From NCBI GenBank assembly GCA_035946625.1, contig DASYZE010000001.1:1-64000 (forward strand): a stretch of DNA of 64,000 nucleotides. Reading direction: 5' to 3'. A program made the translations under genes and the position numbers. This document shows, piece after piece, positions 1-8,310 of this stretch. Position 1 is the stretch's first letter; every line of letters begins with the position of its first letter. This DNA is from DASYXZ01 sp035946625. GTDB lineage: Bacteria; Acidobacteriota; Terriglobia; UBA7540. The notes beneath the pieces were generated by a model, which ran no database searches, had not been told where the DNA came from, and saw nothing but the letters and a program-made list of their open reading frames with translations.

Positions 1-380
1 CAATTGGCGATCTTGCCCAGCGTGCCACAGTACTGTCGGCCCACCCCCACGGAGTGTTGTCCCGACTTGGGGAAGCCGGTTTCATCAATCACCCAGACCT
101 CGGGCTCGCTGAGCAGGTCGACCACTTTCTGCGCCAAGCGACGCTGCACCTGTTCCACGGCCCAGGGGCTCTGTCCGACGAACTGGCGCAGGGCCTGCAC
201 GTCGGCGCCCGGCAAGCGCGCCGCCATCGGCTCAATCGATTTGCGCTCTCCGTCCAACAGCAGCCCCCGCAGGTAAACCTCGGCCCAGTGCCGCCGTTCG
301 CTGCGCCCCATCGGTTCGAGAACATCTTTCAAGAAGTGTTGCAAACGATGATCCAGGCTTTTCAGCCTCTGCGGTGTCAT
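1..380 (-). CDS. IS701-family-like DDE transposase, N-terminal part cut by the window edge
   Basis: An open frame starts at an ATG (380, minus strand) and runs off the left edge after 126 codons without a stop. The product opens MTPQRLKSLDHRLQ and, near residues 98-122, carries VIDETGFPKSGQHSVGVGRQ, the stretch around the first catalytic Asp of IS701-type transposases. The family moves an insertion sequence by DDE chemistry; most of the catalytic core lies outside the window, so intactness cannot be judged. A TIR-bearing repeat follows 60 bases upstream of the start. Family assignment rests on recognised motifs only. Confidence 0.8.
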   Translation of the reverse strand, partial: MTPQRLKSLDHRLQHFLKDVLEPMGRSERRHWAEVYLRGLLLDGERKSIEPMAARLPGADVQALRQFVGQSPWAVEQVQRRLAQKVVDLLSEPEVWVIDETGFPKSGQHSVGVGRQYCGTLGKIAN

Positions 381-439
381 GACCAAACTGTACCAGACGC
401 CACAAAAGCTGTCAACAGATACTTAACCTAGTAATGTTA

Positions 440-701
440 GAAGTTTGTTGAAAAAACCGCAAAATTGTCATTCCGAGCATTGACAGCCGCAGGGCTGCCC
501 ATGATGAGCAGAAAGTCGTCGCTCCTGCCCAGAGACGCTTTGTTGAATCCAAAAGAGTTACGCATCGACTTTCCGCAGAGGAGTCCGTCAGCTGACGGAC
601 GACGAGGAATCTCGCACTGTATGTCCTTTCAGAGCGAGATTCTTTTCCGCCGGCTGACGACTCGGAATGACACCGGTGGAGATGGTTTTTCAACAAACTT
701 C
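440..701. repeat. MITE-like element with terminal inverted repeats (family A)
   Basis: The ends match as inverted repeats: GAAGTTTGTTGAAAAAACC at 440-458 and GGTTTTTCAACAAACTTC at 684-701. Inside each end lies a second matching pair, TGTCATTCCGAGC and CTCGGAATGACA. No convincing gene lies between. Shorter relatives occur at 8310-8413 and 17544-17679, so this is a dispersed non-autonomous repeat. It sits between a transposase and a toxin-antitoxin remnant. Confidence 0.75.
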
Positions 702-764
702 GAGCCGACCTCCCCGCCAGTTTCCTGTTGCATTCTAACTACAATGTAAGTACATTGGCATGGG

Positions 765-1061
765 GTGGCCGTGCTACGCTTCGAGTGGGACACCACGAAG
801 GGATCTCAGAACAAGCGCAAACACGGTATTTCCTTCGAGGAGGCGTAAACGGTTTTTTTCGATGAAGAGGCGCTTCTAGTCACCGATCCCGACCATTCCG
901 AGGACGAAGAGCGATTCGTGCTTCTCGGGTTGAGCAGTGCGCTCCGCACGTTGGTGGTATGCCATTACTATCGGCGGGACGGGGATGTAATTCGGCTCAT
1001 CTCGGCTCGGCGGGCTGACCGGAAGGAGCGCGAGATGTACGAAGTGAGGTGGACAAAATGA
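765..1061 (+). pseudogene. brnT: BrnT-type toxin with in-frame stop codon
   Basis: Read from a GTG at 765 or 771, the frame gives LRFEWDTTK, then KHGISFEEA, then a TAA at 846-848, then continues in the same frame with VFFDEEALLVTDPDHSEDE, ERFVLLGLSS and IRLISARRADRKE to a TGA at 1059. These are the conserved blocks of BrnT, the RNase toxin of type II brnT/brnA systems. Only one nonsense codon (after about 25-27 residues) breaks an otherwise full-length gene of about 97 codons. The end overlaps brnA by an ATGA. The toxin is probably inactive unless the stop is read through or is a sequencing error; a restart after the stop would lose the N-terminal strand. Confidence 0.85.
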
Positions 1062-1288
1062 GGAAACACTACGACTTCTCGAGCGCCAAACGGAATCCTT
1101 ACGCCCGGCGCTTGAAGCAGCAAGTGACCATCCGTCTTGACCAGGATACCATCGCTTACTTTCGGCGCATGGCGGATGAAACTGGGATTGGCTATCAAAC
1201 GCTGATCAACCTATACTTACGCCAGTGCACGTCCAGCGGGAAGAAACTCTCCAACACCTGGGCGGCTCCTAACCGGGGCGTAGCCTGA
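1058..1288 (+). CDS. brnA: BrnA-type antitoxin
   Basis: The 76-residue product begins MRKHYDFSSAKRNPYARRLK and continues QVTIRLDQDTIAYFRRMADE and TGIGYQTLINLYLRQC, the ribbon-helix-helix pattern of BrnA. BrnA binds BrnT and represses their shared promoter. I chose the ATG at 1058 because it overlaps the brnT stop as ATGA and matches the family start; a GTG at 1049 would add three residues. It is intact while its toxin partner carries a stop, so it may be an orphan antitoxin that can still neutralise related toxins. Confidence 0.85.
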   Translation: MRKHYDFSSAKRNPYARRLKQQVTIRLDQDTIAYFRRMADETGIGYQTLINLYLRQCTSSGKKLSNTWAAPNRGVA

Positions 1289-1539
1289 AAATGATATTGG
1301 GCTCATTGATTTTGCTTCATTCGGTGCCTTGTTGGACCCGCCCGTTTTTCTTCTCCCAGATCTTGTCCGTTCGAAAATGTCTGGCAAAAATCAGCTATTG
1401 ACAGTTCGGATCTCCCCTTGTAATATCATTTTTTGACCTATGAGCCGCACACTGGCACAACATCATCACCATTTTAGCTTTGGGGTGGCGTGTCAGTGGG
1501 CGTCTGCATAAAACGCAGACAGTGTTCAAAGATTCAAAG

Positions 1540-1571
1540 GCCCGCTGATACGATAATCGGCGGGCTTTTTT
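1540..1571 (+). terminator. intrinsic terminator-like hairpin
   Basis: GCCCGCTGAT (1540-1549) pairs with ATCGGCGGGC (1556-1565) with one mismatch around a six-base loop, followed directly by six Ts. This is the classic Rho-independent layout on the plus strand. The transcript it ends is unclear: brnA stops 250 bases upstream. Confidence 0.6.
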
Positions 1572-1641
1572 GCTTTTGCCGCAGGGCTTTACTAAGTTTG
1601 GTGCTGGTGTCATTTGCTAGGCGTGGGCGCTCCGATGTTCA

Positions 1642-1728
1642 GTCATTCCCGCGAACGCGGGAATCCAGTCCGCCTAGAACACAATGCCAATGGCTTGCGC
1701 GGTGGATTCCCGCGTTCGCGGGAATGAC
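1642..1728. repeat. palindromic intergenic repeat
   Basis: GTCATTCCCGCGAACGCGGG opens the element and the complementary arm closes it at 1703-1728, with about 35 bases between. Each arm also contains its own short palindrome (CCCGCGAACGCGGG). This is the layout of a REP/BIME-like mobile palindrome. It lies 100 bases before the histidine operon. Confidence 0.7.
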
Positions 1729-1827
1729 CGAGGGCGGGAGTGACCGGCGTTTGGCAATGAACCTCCTCCCGAATGACGCCAGGGTACGAGACTTAATGGG
1801 ACAATCACAGGGGAGGGCATTGAACGC

Positions 1828-2217
1828 ATGGAGCTGAAATTCGAGAACGAACTTATTCCCGCCGTCATTCAAGACCGGCGCAGCGGCAAGGTCTTGATGC
1901 TCGGCTACATGAACCATGCCGCCATCGAGCAGACCCAGAGCACCGGCTGGGTGACTTTCTTCAGCCGCAGCCGCCAAAAACTTTGGGTGAAGGGAGAAAC
2001 TTCCGGCCATCGGCTGCAAGTGCGCGAGGTCCGCGTGGATTGTGACGGCGACGCCCTGCTGATTCAGGCCGAGCTAACCGGGCCCGGATGCTGCCACAAG
2101 GGATACAGGTCCTGCTTTTACCGCAAGGTGACGCCCCAGGGCGAAGAAATCATCGCCGAGCGCGAATTCGATCCTTCCGAAGTTTACGGCGAGTCCGGAA
2201 AGGAGAGCATATCATGA
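1828..2217 (+). CDS. hisI: phosphoribosyl-AMP cyclohydrolase
   Basis: The 129-residue protein opens the phosphoribosyl-AMP ring, the third step of histidine synthesis. It shows the family motifs GETSGHRLQVREVRVDCDGD (residues 56-75), with the metal-binding Asp residues, and GPGCCHKGYRSCFYRKV (about 87-103), with the paired Cys and His of the zinc site. There is no fused HisE pyrophosphohydrolase domain after it, unlike the bifunctional HisIE of many bacteria, and no separate hisE in the window. The ATG is preceded by a GGGGAGGG-type ribosome site. Its stop overlaps the hisG start as ATGA. It is the first gene of the operon. Confidence 0.95.
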   Translation: MELKFENELIPAVIQDRRSGKVLMLGYMNHAAIEQTQSTGWVTFFSRSRQKLWVKGETSGHRLQVREVRVDCDGDALLIQAELTGPGCCHKGYRSCFYRKVTPQGEEIIAEREFDPSEVYGESGKESIS

Positions 2218-3083
2218 GCATGAAGTTGGGAATCCCCAAGGGAAGTCTTCAGGAAGCGTCGTTGCAGCTTTTCCGCCGCGCCGGGTATGAAATCACCGTG
2301 AACCCGCGTTCTTATTTTCCCTCCATCGACGACGAAGGCCTCTCCTGCATGTTGATCCGCGCCCAGGAAATGGCGCGCTACGTTGAAGACGGAATCCTGG
2401 ACGCGGGCCTTACGGGCAAGGATTGGATTCTGGAGAATGAAGCCAACGTGCGCGAGGTGGCCGACCTCATTTACTCCAAGCAGACTTTCGGAAAAGTCCG
2501 CTGGGTCCTGGCGGTGCCGGAAAAATCGCCTTTCCAAAGCGTTCGGGACTTGCAAGGCAAAATTGTGGCCACCGAATTGGTGCGCGTGACGGAGCGCTAC
2601 CTGGCCGCCCACGGCGTGAAAGCCAAAGTGGAGTTTTCCTGGGGCGCGACGGAAGTGAAGCCGCCCGTGCTGGCGGACGCCATCGTGGAAGTCACGGAAA
2701 CCGGCTCGTCCCTTCGTGCCAACGGCTTGCGCATTATTGAAACCGTGCTCGAATCGAACACCAAGTTCATTGCCAATCTTGCCGCATGGGACGACCCCGC
2801 CAAACGCGAAAAAATGGAAACGCTGGTCATGCTGTTGCGCGGCGCCATCGAGGCCTCGGGCAAAGTTGGCTTGATGCTGAATGTAAAACGCTCGGACCTG
2901 GAAGCGGTGCTCGCCGTAATGCCCGCGCTAAAACGTCCTACAGTCTCAAACCTGAGTGACCCCGACTGGGTGGCCGTCAGCACCGTGATCGAAGAGAAAA
3001 CGGTTCGGGAATTGATTCCCCGTTTGAAAGCAGCCAACGCCCAGGGCATTGTGGAATATCCGCTCAACAAAATTGTGATGTAA
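2214..3083 (+). CDS. hisG: ATP phosphoribosyltransferase (long form)
   Basis: HisG joins ATP and PRPP in the first committed step of histidine synthesis and is the usual target of histidine feedback. The product of 289 residues starts MSMKLGIPKGSLQEASL and has the length of the long HisG form, which carries its own C-terminal ACT-like regulatory domain and does not need HisZ. The PRPP-site stretch is near residues 155-170 (EVTETGSSLRANGL). The ATG at 2214 overlaps the hisI stop; an upstream in-frame start inside hisI is less likely. The gene runs directly into hisD (stop TAA, next base ATG). Confidence 0.95.
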   Translation: MSMKLGIPKGSLQEASLQLFRRAGYEITVNPRSYFPSIDDEGLSCMLIRAQEMARYVEDGILDAGLTGKDWILENEANVREVADLIYSKQTFGKVRWVLAVPEKSPFQSVRDLQGKIVATELVRVTERYLAAHGVKAKVEFSWGATEVKPPVLADAIVEVTETGSSLRANGLRIIETVLESNTKFIANLAAWDDPAKREKMETLVMLLRGAIEASGKVGLMLNVKRSDLEAVLAVMPALKRPTVSNLSDPDWVAVSTVIEEKTVRELIPRLKAANAQGIVEYPLNKIVM

Positions 3084-4364
3084 ATGATTAAAATTATTCA
3101 AAGCACACACCGCGCGGGCATGGCCCGTTTATTGCGGGCGCGCCACGTTGGCCTTGAAAACGCCGAAGCCGTTGCCCGCCGTATTGTGGATGATGTCAAG
3201 CGCAACGGCGACCGCGCCTTGATTCGCTACACCAGGCAATTCGACAAAACGGATCTTCGCCAAGCGGGCTTTGCGGTCAGTCGCAAGGAAATTCGGCAAG
3301 CTTACCGCATGGTGCCGAGGGATTTCATTCGCGCGGTGCGCCTGGCGGAAGGGAATATCCGCGCCGTGGCCCGCCGCCAATTGCCCCGCACGTGGCGAAT
3401 TGAAACCACGGCCGGAGTGGTGGTCAGGCAAATCGTCCGGCCTCTGGAAAGCGTCGCCTGTTACATTCCCGGCGGGCGCTTTCCCCTGCCTTCAACCGTG
3501 CTGATGAGCGTGATTCCCGCCCAGGTGGCCGGAGTTCAGGAAATATCGGTCACCTCCCCGCGCCCCGCACCCGCTGTGCTGGTGGCTGCGGACCTCTTGG
3601 GCATCAACAAGATCTACCGCCTGGGAGGAGCGCAGGCTATCGCTGCCTTCGCCTATGGAACCAAAAGCGTGCCGCGCGCGGCAAAGATTGTCGGCCCCGG
3701 AAATCGTTTTGTGGCTGCCGCCAAGAAAATCGTGGCTCGGGATTGTGGCATTGATTTTGTCGCCGGCCCCACCGAGCTCGTGGTGGTGGGCTCGCGCGGC
3801 TGTCCGCAATGGATTGCCGCTGACCTGGTGGCCCAGGCGGAGCATGACCCCGACGCCGTGGCCATTTTCATCACGCCCTCGGCACGGCTTGCTTCAGATG
3901 TTCAAATTTCCGCCGCCAAAATTCTGCGGCGGCTGGGCCTGCCCATCGCCCAGCAGGCGCTGGCGCGGCAGGGCGCGATCATTCTCACCCGTGATATTTC
4001 CGAGGCGGTGCAGCTCGCCAACACTTTCGCTCCCGAACACCTGATCCTTCTTGAAGACGCCATCGGGTTTTTGGATCGGGTTCAATCCGCCGGATCGATT
4101 TTCCTGGGCGAATTCAGCGCGGTGGCCGCCGGGGATTATGCTTCCGGAACTAATCACATTCTGCCCACCGGGGGCGGGGCAGGTTGGCGCGGAGGGCTGA
4201 GCGTGGCCGACTTTGTGAAGACCATCACCGTGCAGCAACTCACCCGCCCGGGCCTTTTGAGTTTGCATCCCGCCATTGTGCGTCTGGCGGCAACGGAAGG
4301 CTTGTGGGCCCACGCCGATTCGGTGGAATCACGATTTGAGAAGAGACGAGGTAAAGTTGGATGA
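3084..4364 (+). CDS. hisD: histidinol dehydrogenase
   Basis: HisD oxidises L-histidinol to L-histidine in two NAD-dependent steps, the end of the pathway. The 426-residue product shows YIPGGRFPLPSTVLMSVIPA, GPGNRFVAAAKKIV, the zinc-site block AQAEHDPDAVAIFIT, FAPEHLIL and SGTNHILPTGG, all in the expected order. It begins on the base after the hisG stop and ends in an ATGA overlap with hisC, so translation is probably coupled. Length is normal for the family. Confidence 0.96.
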   Translation: MIKIIQSTHRAGMARLLRARHVGLENAEAVARRIVDDVKRNGDRALIRYTRQFDKTDLRQAGFAVSRKEIRQAYRMVPRDFIRAVRLAEGNIRAVARRQLPRTWRIETTAGVVVRQIVRPLESVACYIPGGRFPLPSTVLMSVIPAQVAGVQEISVTSPRPAPAVLVAADLLGINKIYRLGGAQAIAAFAYGTKSVPRAAKIVGPGNRFVAAAKKIVARDCGIDFVAGPTELVVVGSRGCPQWIAADLVAQAEHDPDAVAIFITPSARLASDVQISAAKILRRLGLPIAQQALARQGAIILTRDISEAVQLANTFAPEHLILLEDAIGFLDRVQSAGSIFLGEFSAVAAGDYASGTNHILPTGGGAGWRGGLSVADFVKTITVQQLTRPGLLSLHPAIVRLAATEGLWAHADSVESRFEKRRGKVG

Positions 4365-5485
4365 TCCGACCCCGGCCCGCCATCGCACGCCTGCAAAAAT
4401 ACCGTCCCCCGCTCGAAGGGCGCGGCGGCAAGCTTCGCCTCGACTTCAATGAGAACACCGTCGGGTGCGCGCCGGAGGTAATTCACGCCCTTCGGCGTGG
4501 CCTGAGCGCCGAAGGCTTGACCCGCTATCCCGAGTACGACGAGGCGCGGACCATCCTGGCCCGCTATTTCAAGGTGGCCAAAGAAGAACTTCTTTTGACC
4601 AACGGCACCGACGACGCCATCAAAATGGTTTGTGACGCTTTTGTAGACCCGGGCGACGTTCTGCTGCAACCTTCGCCCACCTTCCCGGTTTACAAGTTTT
4701 TTCACGAGGTGGCGGGCGGCGAAGTGGCGCGCGTTCCCTATGACGAAAATTTCCGGCTGCCCCTCCCCCAACTTCTGGCCGCGCTCAAAAAACATCCCCG
4801 CTGGCTGGCGCTTGCCAATCCCAATAACCCCACTGGAACGATGATTCCGCAAAACGATTTGCGCACCATCCTGCGCGCCGCCCCGAAAACCGTGGTGCTG
4901 GTGGATGAAGCTTATTTCGATTTCTCCGGCGAAACCGTGCTGCCCTGGATCAGAAAATATCCGAATCTGGTGGTGACCCGTACTTTTTCCAAAGCCTTTG
5001 GACTGGCCGCGCTGCGCATGGGCTGTCTCTTCGCCAATTCCGGGCTGGCCGAGTGCATGCACCGCGGCCAAAACCCTTTTGCGGTCAACTCGCTGGCCCT
5101 GGCCGCGGCCTGCGAAGCCATCCGGCATCCGGCTTACGTCCGCCGCTATGCGGACCAGGTGCGCGCCAATCGTAAACACTTCTGCCGCCTGCTCGAAGTG
5201 ATGGGGATTCCGTTTGTGCCCAGCTCCTCCAACTTTGTGCTGACGCGGGTGGGCGAGCGCGCTCCGGAAATCGGGCGGCGCTTGCGCCAGGCTGGCATTT
5301 TGGTGCGCGATTGGAGCTACGATCCACACCTACGCGGCTATCTTCGCATTACCATCGGCTCCACCCGGCAGACGCGCCGGTTGGTGAAAGAGCTTCACAA
5401 GATGGAGTCCCTGTTCGATCTCCGCCACGGCGTGCGCGCCTGGAAAAATTTTGTGGTTTATTCCTCCACCGGATGGTTTGCATGA
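4361..5485 (+). CDS. hisC: histidinol-phosphate aminotransferase
   Basis: A class I/II PLP aminotransferase of 374 residues that converts imidazole-acetol phosphate to histidinol phosphate. Visible landmarks are LRLDFNENTVG near the N-terminus, LTNGTDDAIKMV, LANPNNPTGT, VLVDEAYFDF and the PLP lysine in TRTFSKAFGLAALRMG (about residues 205-220). The last 25 residues (from MESLFDL) extend beyond the usual end and run into the hisB overlap; they may be a lineage-specific tail. Overlaps hisD and hisB by ATGA. Confidence 0.95.
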   Translation: MIRPRPAIARLQKYRPPLEGRGGKLRLDFNENTVGCAPEVIHALRRGLSAEGLTRYPEYDEARTILARYFKVAKEELLLTNGTDDAIKMVCDAFVDPGDVLLQPSPTFPVYKFFHEVAGGEVARVPYDENFRLPLPQLLAALKKHPRWLALANPNNPTGTMIPQNDLRTILRAAPKTVVLVDEAYFDFSGETVLPWIRKYPNLVVTRTFSKAFGLAALRMGCLFANSGLAECMHRGQNPFAVNSLALAAACEAIRHPAYVRRYADQVRANRKHFCRLLEVMGIPFVPSSSNFVLTRVGERAPEIGRRLRQAGILVRDWSYDPHLRGYLRITIGSTRQTRRLVKELHKMESLFDLRHGVRAWKNFVVYSSTGWFA

Positions 5486-6075
5486 AAACACGCACCGCCC
5501 GCATTCATCGCCACACTACGGAAACGGATATCCGCCTGCGGCTGGCGCTCGACGGCCGCGGCCGCTACAAAATTTCCACCGGCATTCGATTTCTCGATCA
5601 CATGCTCGAACTCTTTGCCCGCCACGGTGGCTTTGACCTGGAACTGGCCGCGCGCGGCGATCTGGACGTGGACCAGCATCACACGGTGGAGGATGTGGGC
5701 ATTGTTCTGGGGGAGGCGCTGCACCGGGCGTTGGGCGAAAAAAAGGGCATCAATCGCGCCGGATATTTCGTGATGCCGATGGACGAGACTCTGGCGGTAG
5801 CCGCCATCGATTTGAGCGGGCGCGCCTACCTGGTGCTGAACGCGCCCATCAAGAGCAAGCGCGTGGGCGATTTGCAAACCGAGTTGCTGGAGGATTTCTT
5901 TCACGGGTTTGCCGCCAGCGCCCGTGCCAACGTTCACCTGAAGATCGCCTACGGGCGCTCCAGCCATCACGGCGTGGAAGCCTTGTTCAAAGCGTTTGCG
6001 CGCGCCCTGCGTTTCGCCTGCTCGCGCGACGCGCGGCTGAAGAGCCAGCTCCCCAGCACCAAGGGACTGCTATGA
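5482..6075 (+). CDS. hisB: imidazoleglycerol-phosphate dehydratase
   Basis: Dehydrates imidazole glycerol phosphate to imidazole acetol phosphate. The 197-residue product is the monofunctional form with no N-terminal histidinol phosphatase domain. Both manganese-binding repeats are visible: FLDHMLELFARHGGFDL with HHTVEDVGIVLGEAL, and HLKIAYGRSSHHGVEALFKA. The start at 5482 is fixed by the ATGA overlap with hisC and by the family start MKTRTARIHR; a longer frame open to 5311 lies inside hisC. A separate histidinol-phosphate phosphatase is needed and is not seen in the window. Confidence 0.95.
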   Translation: MKTRTARIHRHTTETDIRLRLALDGRGRYKISTGIRFLDHMLELFARHGGFDLELAARGDLDVDQHHTVEDVGIVLGEALHRALGEKKGINRAGYFVMPMDETLAVAAIDLSGRAYLVLNAPIKSKRVGDLQTELLEDFFHGFAASARANVHLKIAYGRSSHHGVEALFKAFARALRFACSRDARLKSQLPSTKGLL

Positions 6076-6665
6076 TCGCGCTGCTCGATTACGGCGCCGG
6101 CAACGTGGGCTCGGTATTGAAAGCGGTAAACTATCTCGGCCATTCCGCCCAAGCCGTCGATCAACCGGAGTTGTTGAAAAAAGCGACGAAGATCATTTTC
6201 CCCGGCCAGGGTCATTTTGGGCAGATGATGGCGGCCCTGGCCGAGCGCGGCTTGCTTGAGCCTCTGCGCGAAATGTTGGACGCGCGCAAACCGTTCCTGG
6301 GAATTTGTCTGGGACTTCAGGCGCTTTACCAAGGCAGCGAGGAAGCTCCCGAAATTCGCGGCCTCGGCTTTCTCCCGGGCTGCGTCAAGCGCTTTGAGGG
6401 CGTCTTCAAAGTTCCTCACGTGGGCTGGAGCCAACTGGAATTGCGCCGCGAGTCCAAGCTGCTGGCGGGCGTGCCACCCGGCAGCTTCGTCTACTATTGC
6501 CATTCGTACTACGGGCCGGCAACCGAACCGTGCGCGGCCACAACCGACTATGGACAATCCTTCGCGGCCGCCGTGGAATTGGGTTCGGTGTGGGCGGTGC
6601 AGTTCCACCCCGAGAAATCGAGTGAGGTGGGACTCAGAGTTCTGAAAAACTTTCTGGATGCATAA
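6072..6665 (+). CDS. hisH: imidazole glycerol phosphate synthase, glutamine amidotransferase subunit
   Basis: A class I glutaminase of 197 residues that feeds ammonia to HisF. The catalytic Cys lies in PFLGICLGLQALYQGS (about residues 75-90) and the catalytic His-x-Glu in VQFHPEKSSEVG near the C-terminus. Its partner hisF follows after a 73-base gap rather than an overlap. Start overlaps hisB as ATGA. Confidence 0.96.
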   Translation: MIALLDYGAGNVGSVLKAVNYLGHSAQAVDQPELLKKATKIIFPGQGHFGQMMAALAERGLLEPLREMLDARKPFLGICLGLQALYQGSEEAPEIRGLGFLPGCVKRFEGVFKVPHVGWSQLELRRESKLLAGVPPGSFVYYCHSYYGPATEPCAATTDYGQSFAAAVELGSVWAVQFHPEKSSEVGLRVLKNFLDA

Positions 6666-6720
6666 ATTTTTCGCCGGTATTTGGTCAGTTGCGAGCTCTG
6701 CTCTTTGACCGCTGACCACT

Positions 6721-6739
6721 AACGAAGGACGTCCTTTCG
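6721..6739 (+). promoter_or_regulatory. short palindrome covering the hisF ribosome site
   Basis: ACGAAGGAC and GTCCTTTCGT form an imperfect palindrome that ends at the hisF GTG. The purine-rich GAAGGA is the best ribosome site for hisF and would be paired in the hairpin. This could damp hisF translation, but it is seen only as sequence and is short. Confidence 0.3.
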
Positions 6740-7539
6740 TGTTTGCCAAACGCATTATTCCATGTCTCGATTGCAAGGACGGGCGGGTGGTGAAGGGCGT
6801 CCGCTTCGTGGACTTGCGCGATGCAGGTGATCCCGGCGAGCTGGCGGAGATGTACAACCACGAGGGCGCGGATGAGCTGGTGATGCTGGATATTTCTGCC
6901 TCGCGCGAAGGGCGTGCCACGCTGATGGATACGGTGCACGGCGTCGCCTCGCGGCTTTTCATTCCTCTCACCGTGGGCGGAGGAGTGCGAACTCTCCATG
7001 ACGCGCGCCGACTCCTCTCCGCCGGCGCCGATAAAGTGGCCCTCAACACCGCGGCGGTGGAGACGCCCCAACTCATCGGTGAGATCGCGGCGCGCTTTGG
7101 GCGACAGGCGGTGGTGGTGGCGATTGACGCGCGATTGGAAATTGGAATTTCGTCCTCACCGTCAGGCGGTAATGCCGCCCGGCGCTGGAACGTCCTCACC
7201 TACGGCGGCACTCGCCAGACCGTTCTCGATGCGGTCGAGTGGGCGGCCCGCGTTGAATCGCAGGGCGCGGGCGAGATCCTGTTGACCTCCATGGACGCCG
7301 ATGGCACTCAGCGCGGCTTCGATTGTGAGTTGACCGCCACCATTTCCAAGGCGGTTCATATCCCCGTGATTGCCTCGGGCGGCGCCGGAAGCCTGGAACA
7401 TTTCGCCGAAGTTTTCATGCGCGGCGCGGCGGACGCGGCGCTGGCGGCTTCAATTTTTCACTACGGGCAACATTCGATCCGCAGCCTGAAAGAATATTTG
7501 TTTGCTCAAGGCGTGCCCGTGAGGTTGATGAAGAATTAG
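6739..7539 (+). CDS. hisF: imidazole glycerol phosphate synthase, cyclase subunit
   Basis: The (beta/alpha)8-barrel cyclase of 266 residues that closes the imidazole ring and releases AICAR. It starts with GTG: VFAKRIIPCLDCKDGRVVKG, with catalytic Asp in PCLDCKDG and in VVVAIDARLE (about residue 130). The other phosphate-binding turns VGGGVRT and ASGGAGSLEHF are present. It is one of the few his genes here not overlapping its neighbour upstream. Confidence 0.95.
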   Translation: MFAKRIIPCLDCKDGRVVKGVRFVDLRDAGDPGELAEMYNHEGADELVMLDISASREGRATLMDTVHGVASRLFIPLTVGGGVRTLHDARRLLSAGADKVALNTAAVETPQLIGEIAARFGRQAVVVAIDARLEIGISSSPSGGNAARRWNVLTYGGTRQTVLDAVEWAARVESQGAGEILLTSMDADGTQRGFDCELTATISKAVHIPVIASGGAGSLEHFAEVFMRGAADAALAASIFHYGQHSIRSLKEYLFAQGVPVRLMKN

Positions 7540-7620
7540 CAATTCAAGATTCAAAAATGAACCTTGAATCGGAATTGATTTTTTTAACCTTTAACTTTTA
7601 TCCTTTTACCTTTCTTTAAC

Positions 7621-8310
7621 ATGATCATTCCCTGCATCGACTTGATGGGCGGCAAAGTGGTCCAACTGGTTCAGGGCAATCCCCGGAACAAAGCCTTGGA
7701 ATTGCCCGACGCGCTCGCCGTGCTGGAGAAGTTTCATGACTTCCCCGAGATCCAGGTGATTGACCTGGACGCGGCCATGGGGCGCGCGGGCCAGTCGGAT
7801 CAGGTGCGCCAGCTCTGCGCGCGCAAGCCCTGCCGCGTGGGGGGCGGCATTCGCAGTGTGGAACGCGCGCGCGCGGCGGTTGAATCCGGCGCGCGCAAAG
7901 TTATTGTGGGCAGCGCCGCCTTCGGCTCGCAGGGAATTAATCATGCCCTTCTCCGCGCCCTGGCGGGCGCCCTACCTCGGGAAAAGCTGATGATTGCCGT
8001 GGATTGCCTGAACGATCGCGTGGCCATCCACGGCTGGAGCGAAGTCCTCCCCCTCACCTCAGGCGACGCGCTTCCCCAACTCGAACCCTACTGTTCGGAA
8101 TTCCTCTGCACCTGCATTGAGGTGGAAGGGAAATTGCAAGGTACCAATCTGGACTGGTTTCGCCAACTGCGCGCGGCCACCCAATGGCCCATTACGGCGG
8201 CGGGTGGCATCACCACTGACGAGGAAATCCGCGCCCTCGACGCCATCGACATGCACGCCGCGCTCGGCATGTCGATTTACCGCAAATTTTTTCCCGAGCT
8301 TTTCGCGTAG
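7621..8310 (+). CDS. hisA: HisA-type phosphoribosylformimino isomerase
   Basis: A 229-residue (beta/alpha)8-barrel of the HisA/HisF family with MIIPCIDLMGGKVVQLVQG, VGGGIRSVERARAAVESGA and ITAAGGITTDEEI. Catalytic Asp residues are at position 7 or so (PCIDLM) and in MIAVDCLNDRVAIHGW (about residue 126). It isomerises ProFAR to PRFAR, the step just before HisH/HisF. It is last in the operon, separated from hisF by 81 AT-rich bases. It is somewhat divergent from textbook HisA, but hisF is already present and no other isomerase is in the operon, so HisA is the natural reading. Confidence 0.88.
   Translation: MIIPCIDLMGGKVVQLVQGNPRNKALELPDALAVLEKFHDFPEIQVIDLDAAMGRAGQSDQVRQLCARKPCRVGGGIRSVERARAAVESGARKVIVGSAAFGSQGINHALLRALAGALPREKLMIAVDCLNDRVAIHGWSEVLPLTSGDALPQLEPYCSEFLCTCIEVEGKLQGTNLDWFRQLRAATQWPITAAGGITTDEEIRALDAIDMHAALGMSIYRKFFPELFA

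Larger units (their letters stand above)
1289..1827. other. gap between brnA and hisI
   Basis: No convincing gene lies in these 539 bases. They hold a small hairpin (GTCTGC/GCAGAC, 1502-1520), a terminator-like hairpin at 1540-1571 and a palindromic repeat at 1642-1728. The terminator is about 250 bases after brnA, so it may end a long brnA leader or an unrecognised small RNA between 1400 and 1570. The histidine operon promoter should lie in 1728-1827 but I see no clear -35/-10 pair. Confidence 0.6.

Noticed and set aside
1395..1613. Small minus-strand frame in the brnA-hisI gap
   Set aside because: It crosses the terminator hairpin, has no ribosome site and no motif.
4154..5329. Long minus-strand frame opposite hisD/hisC
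   Set aside because: Shadow of conserved his genes; no motif.
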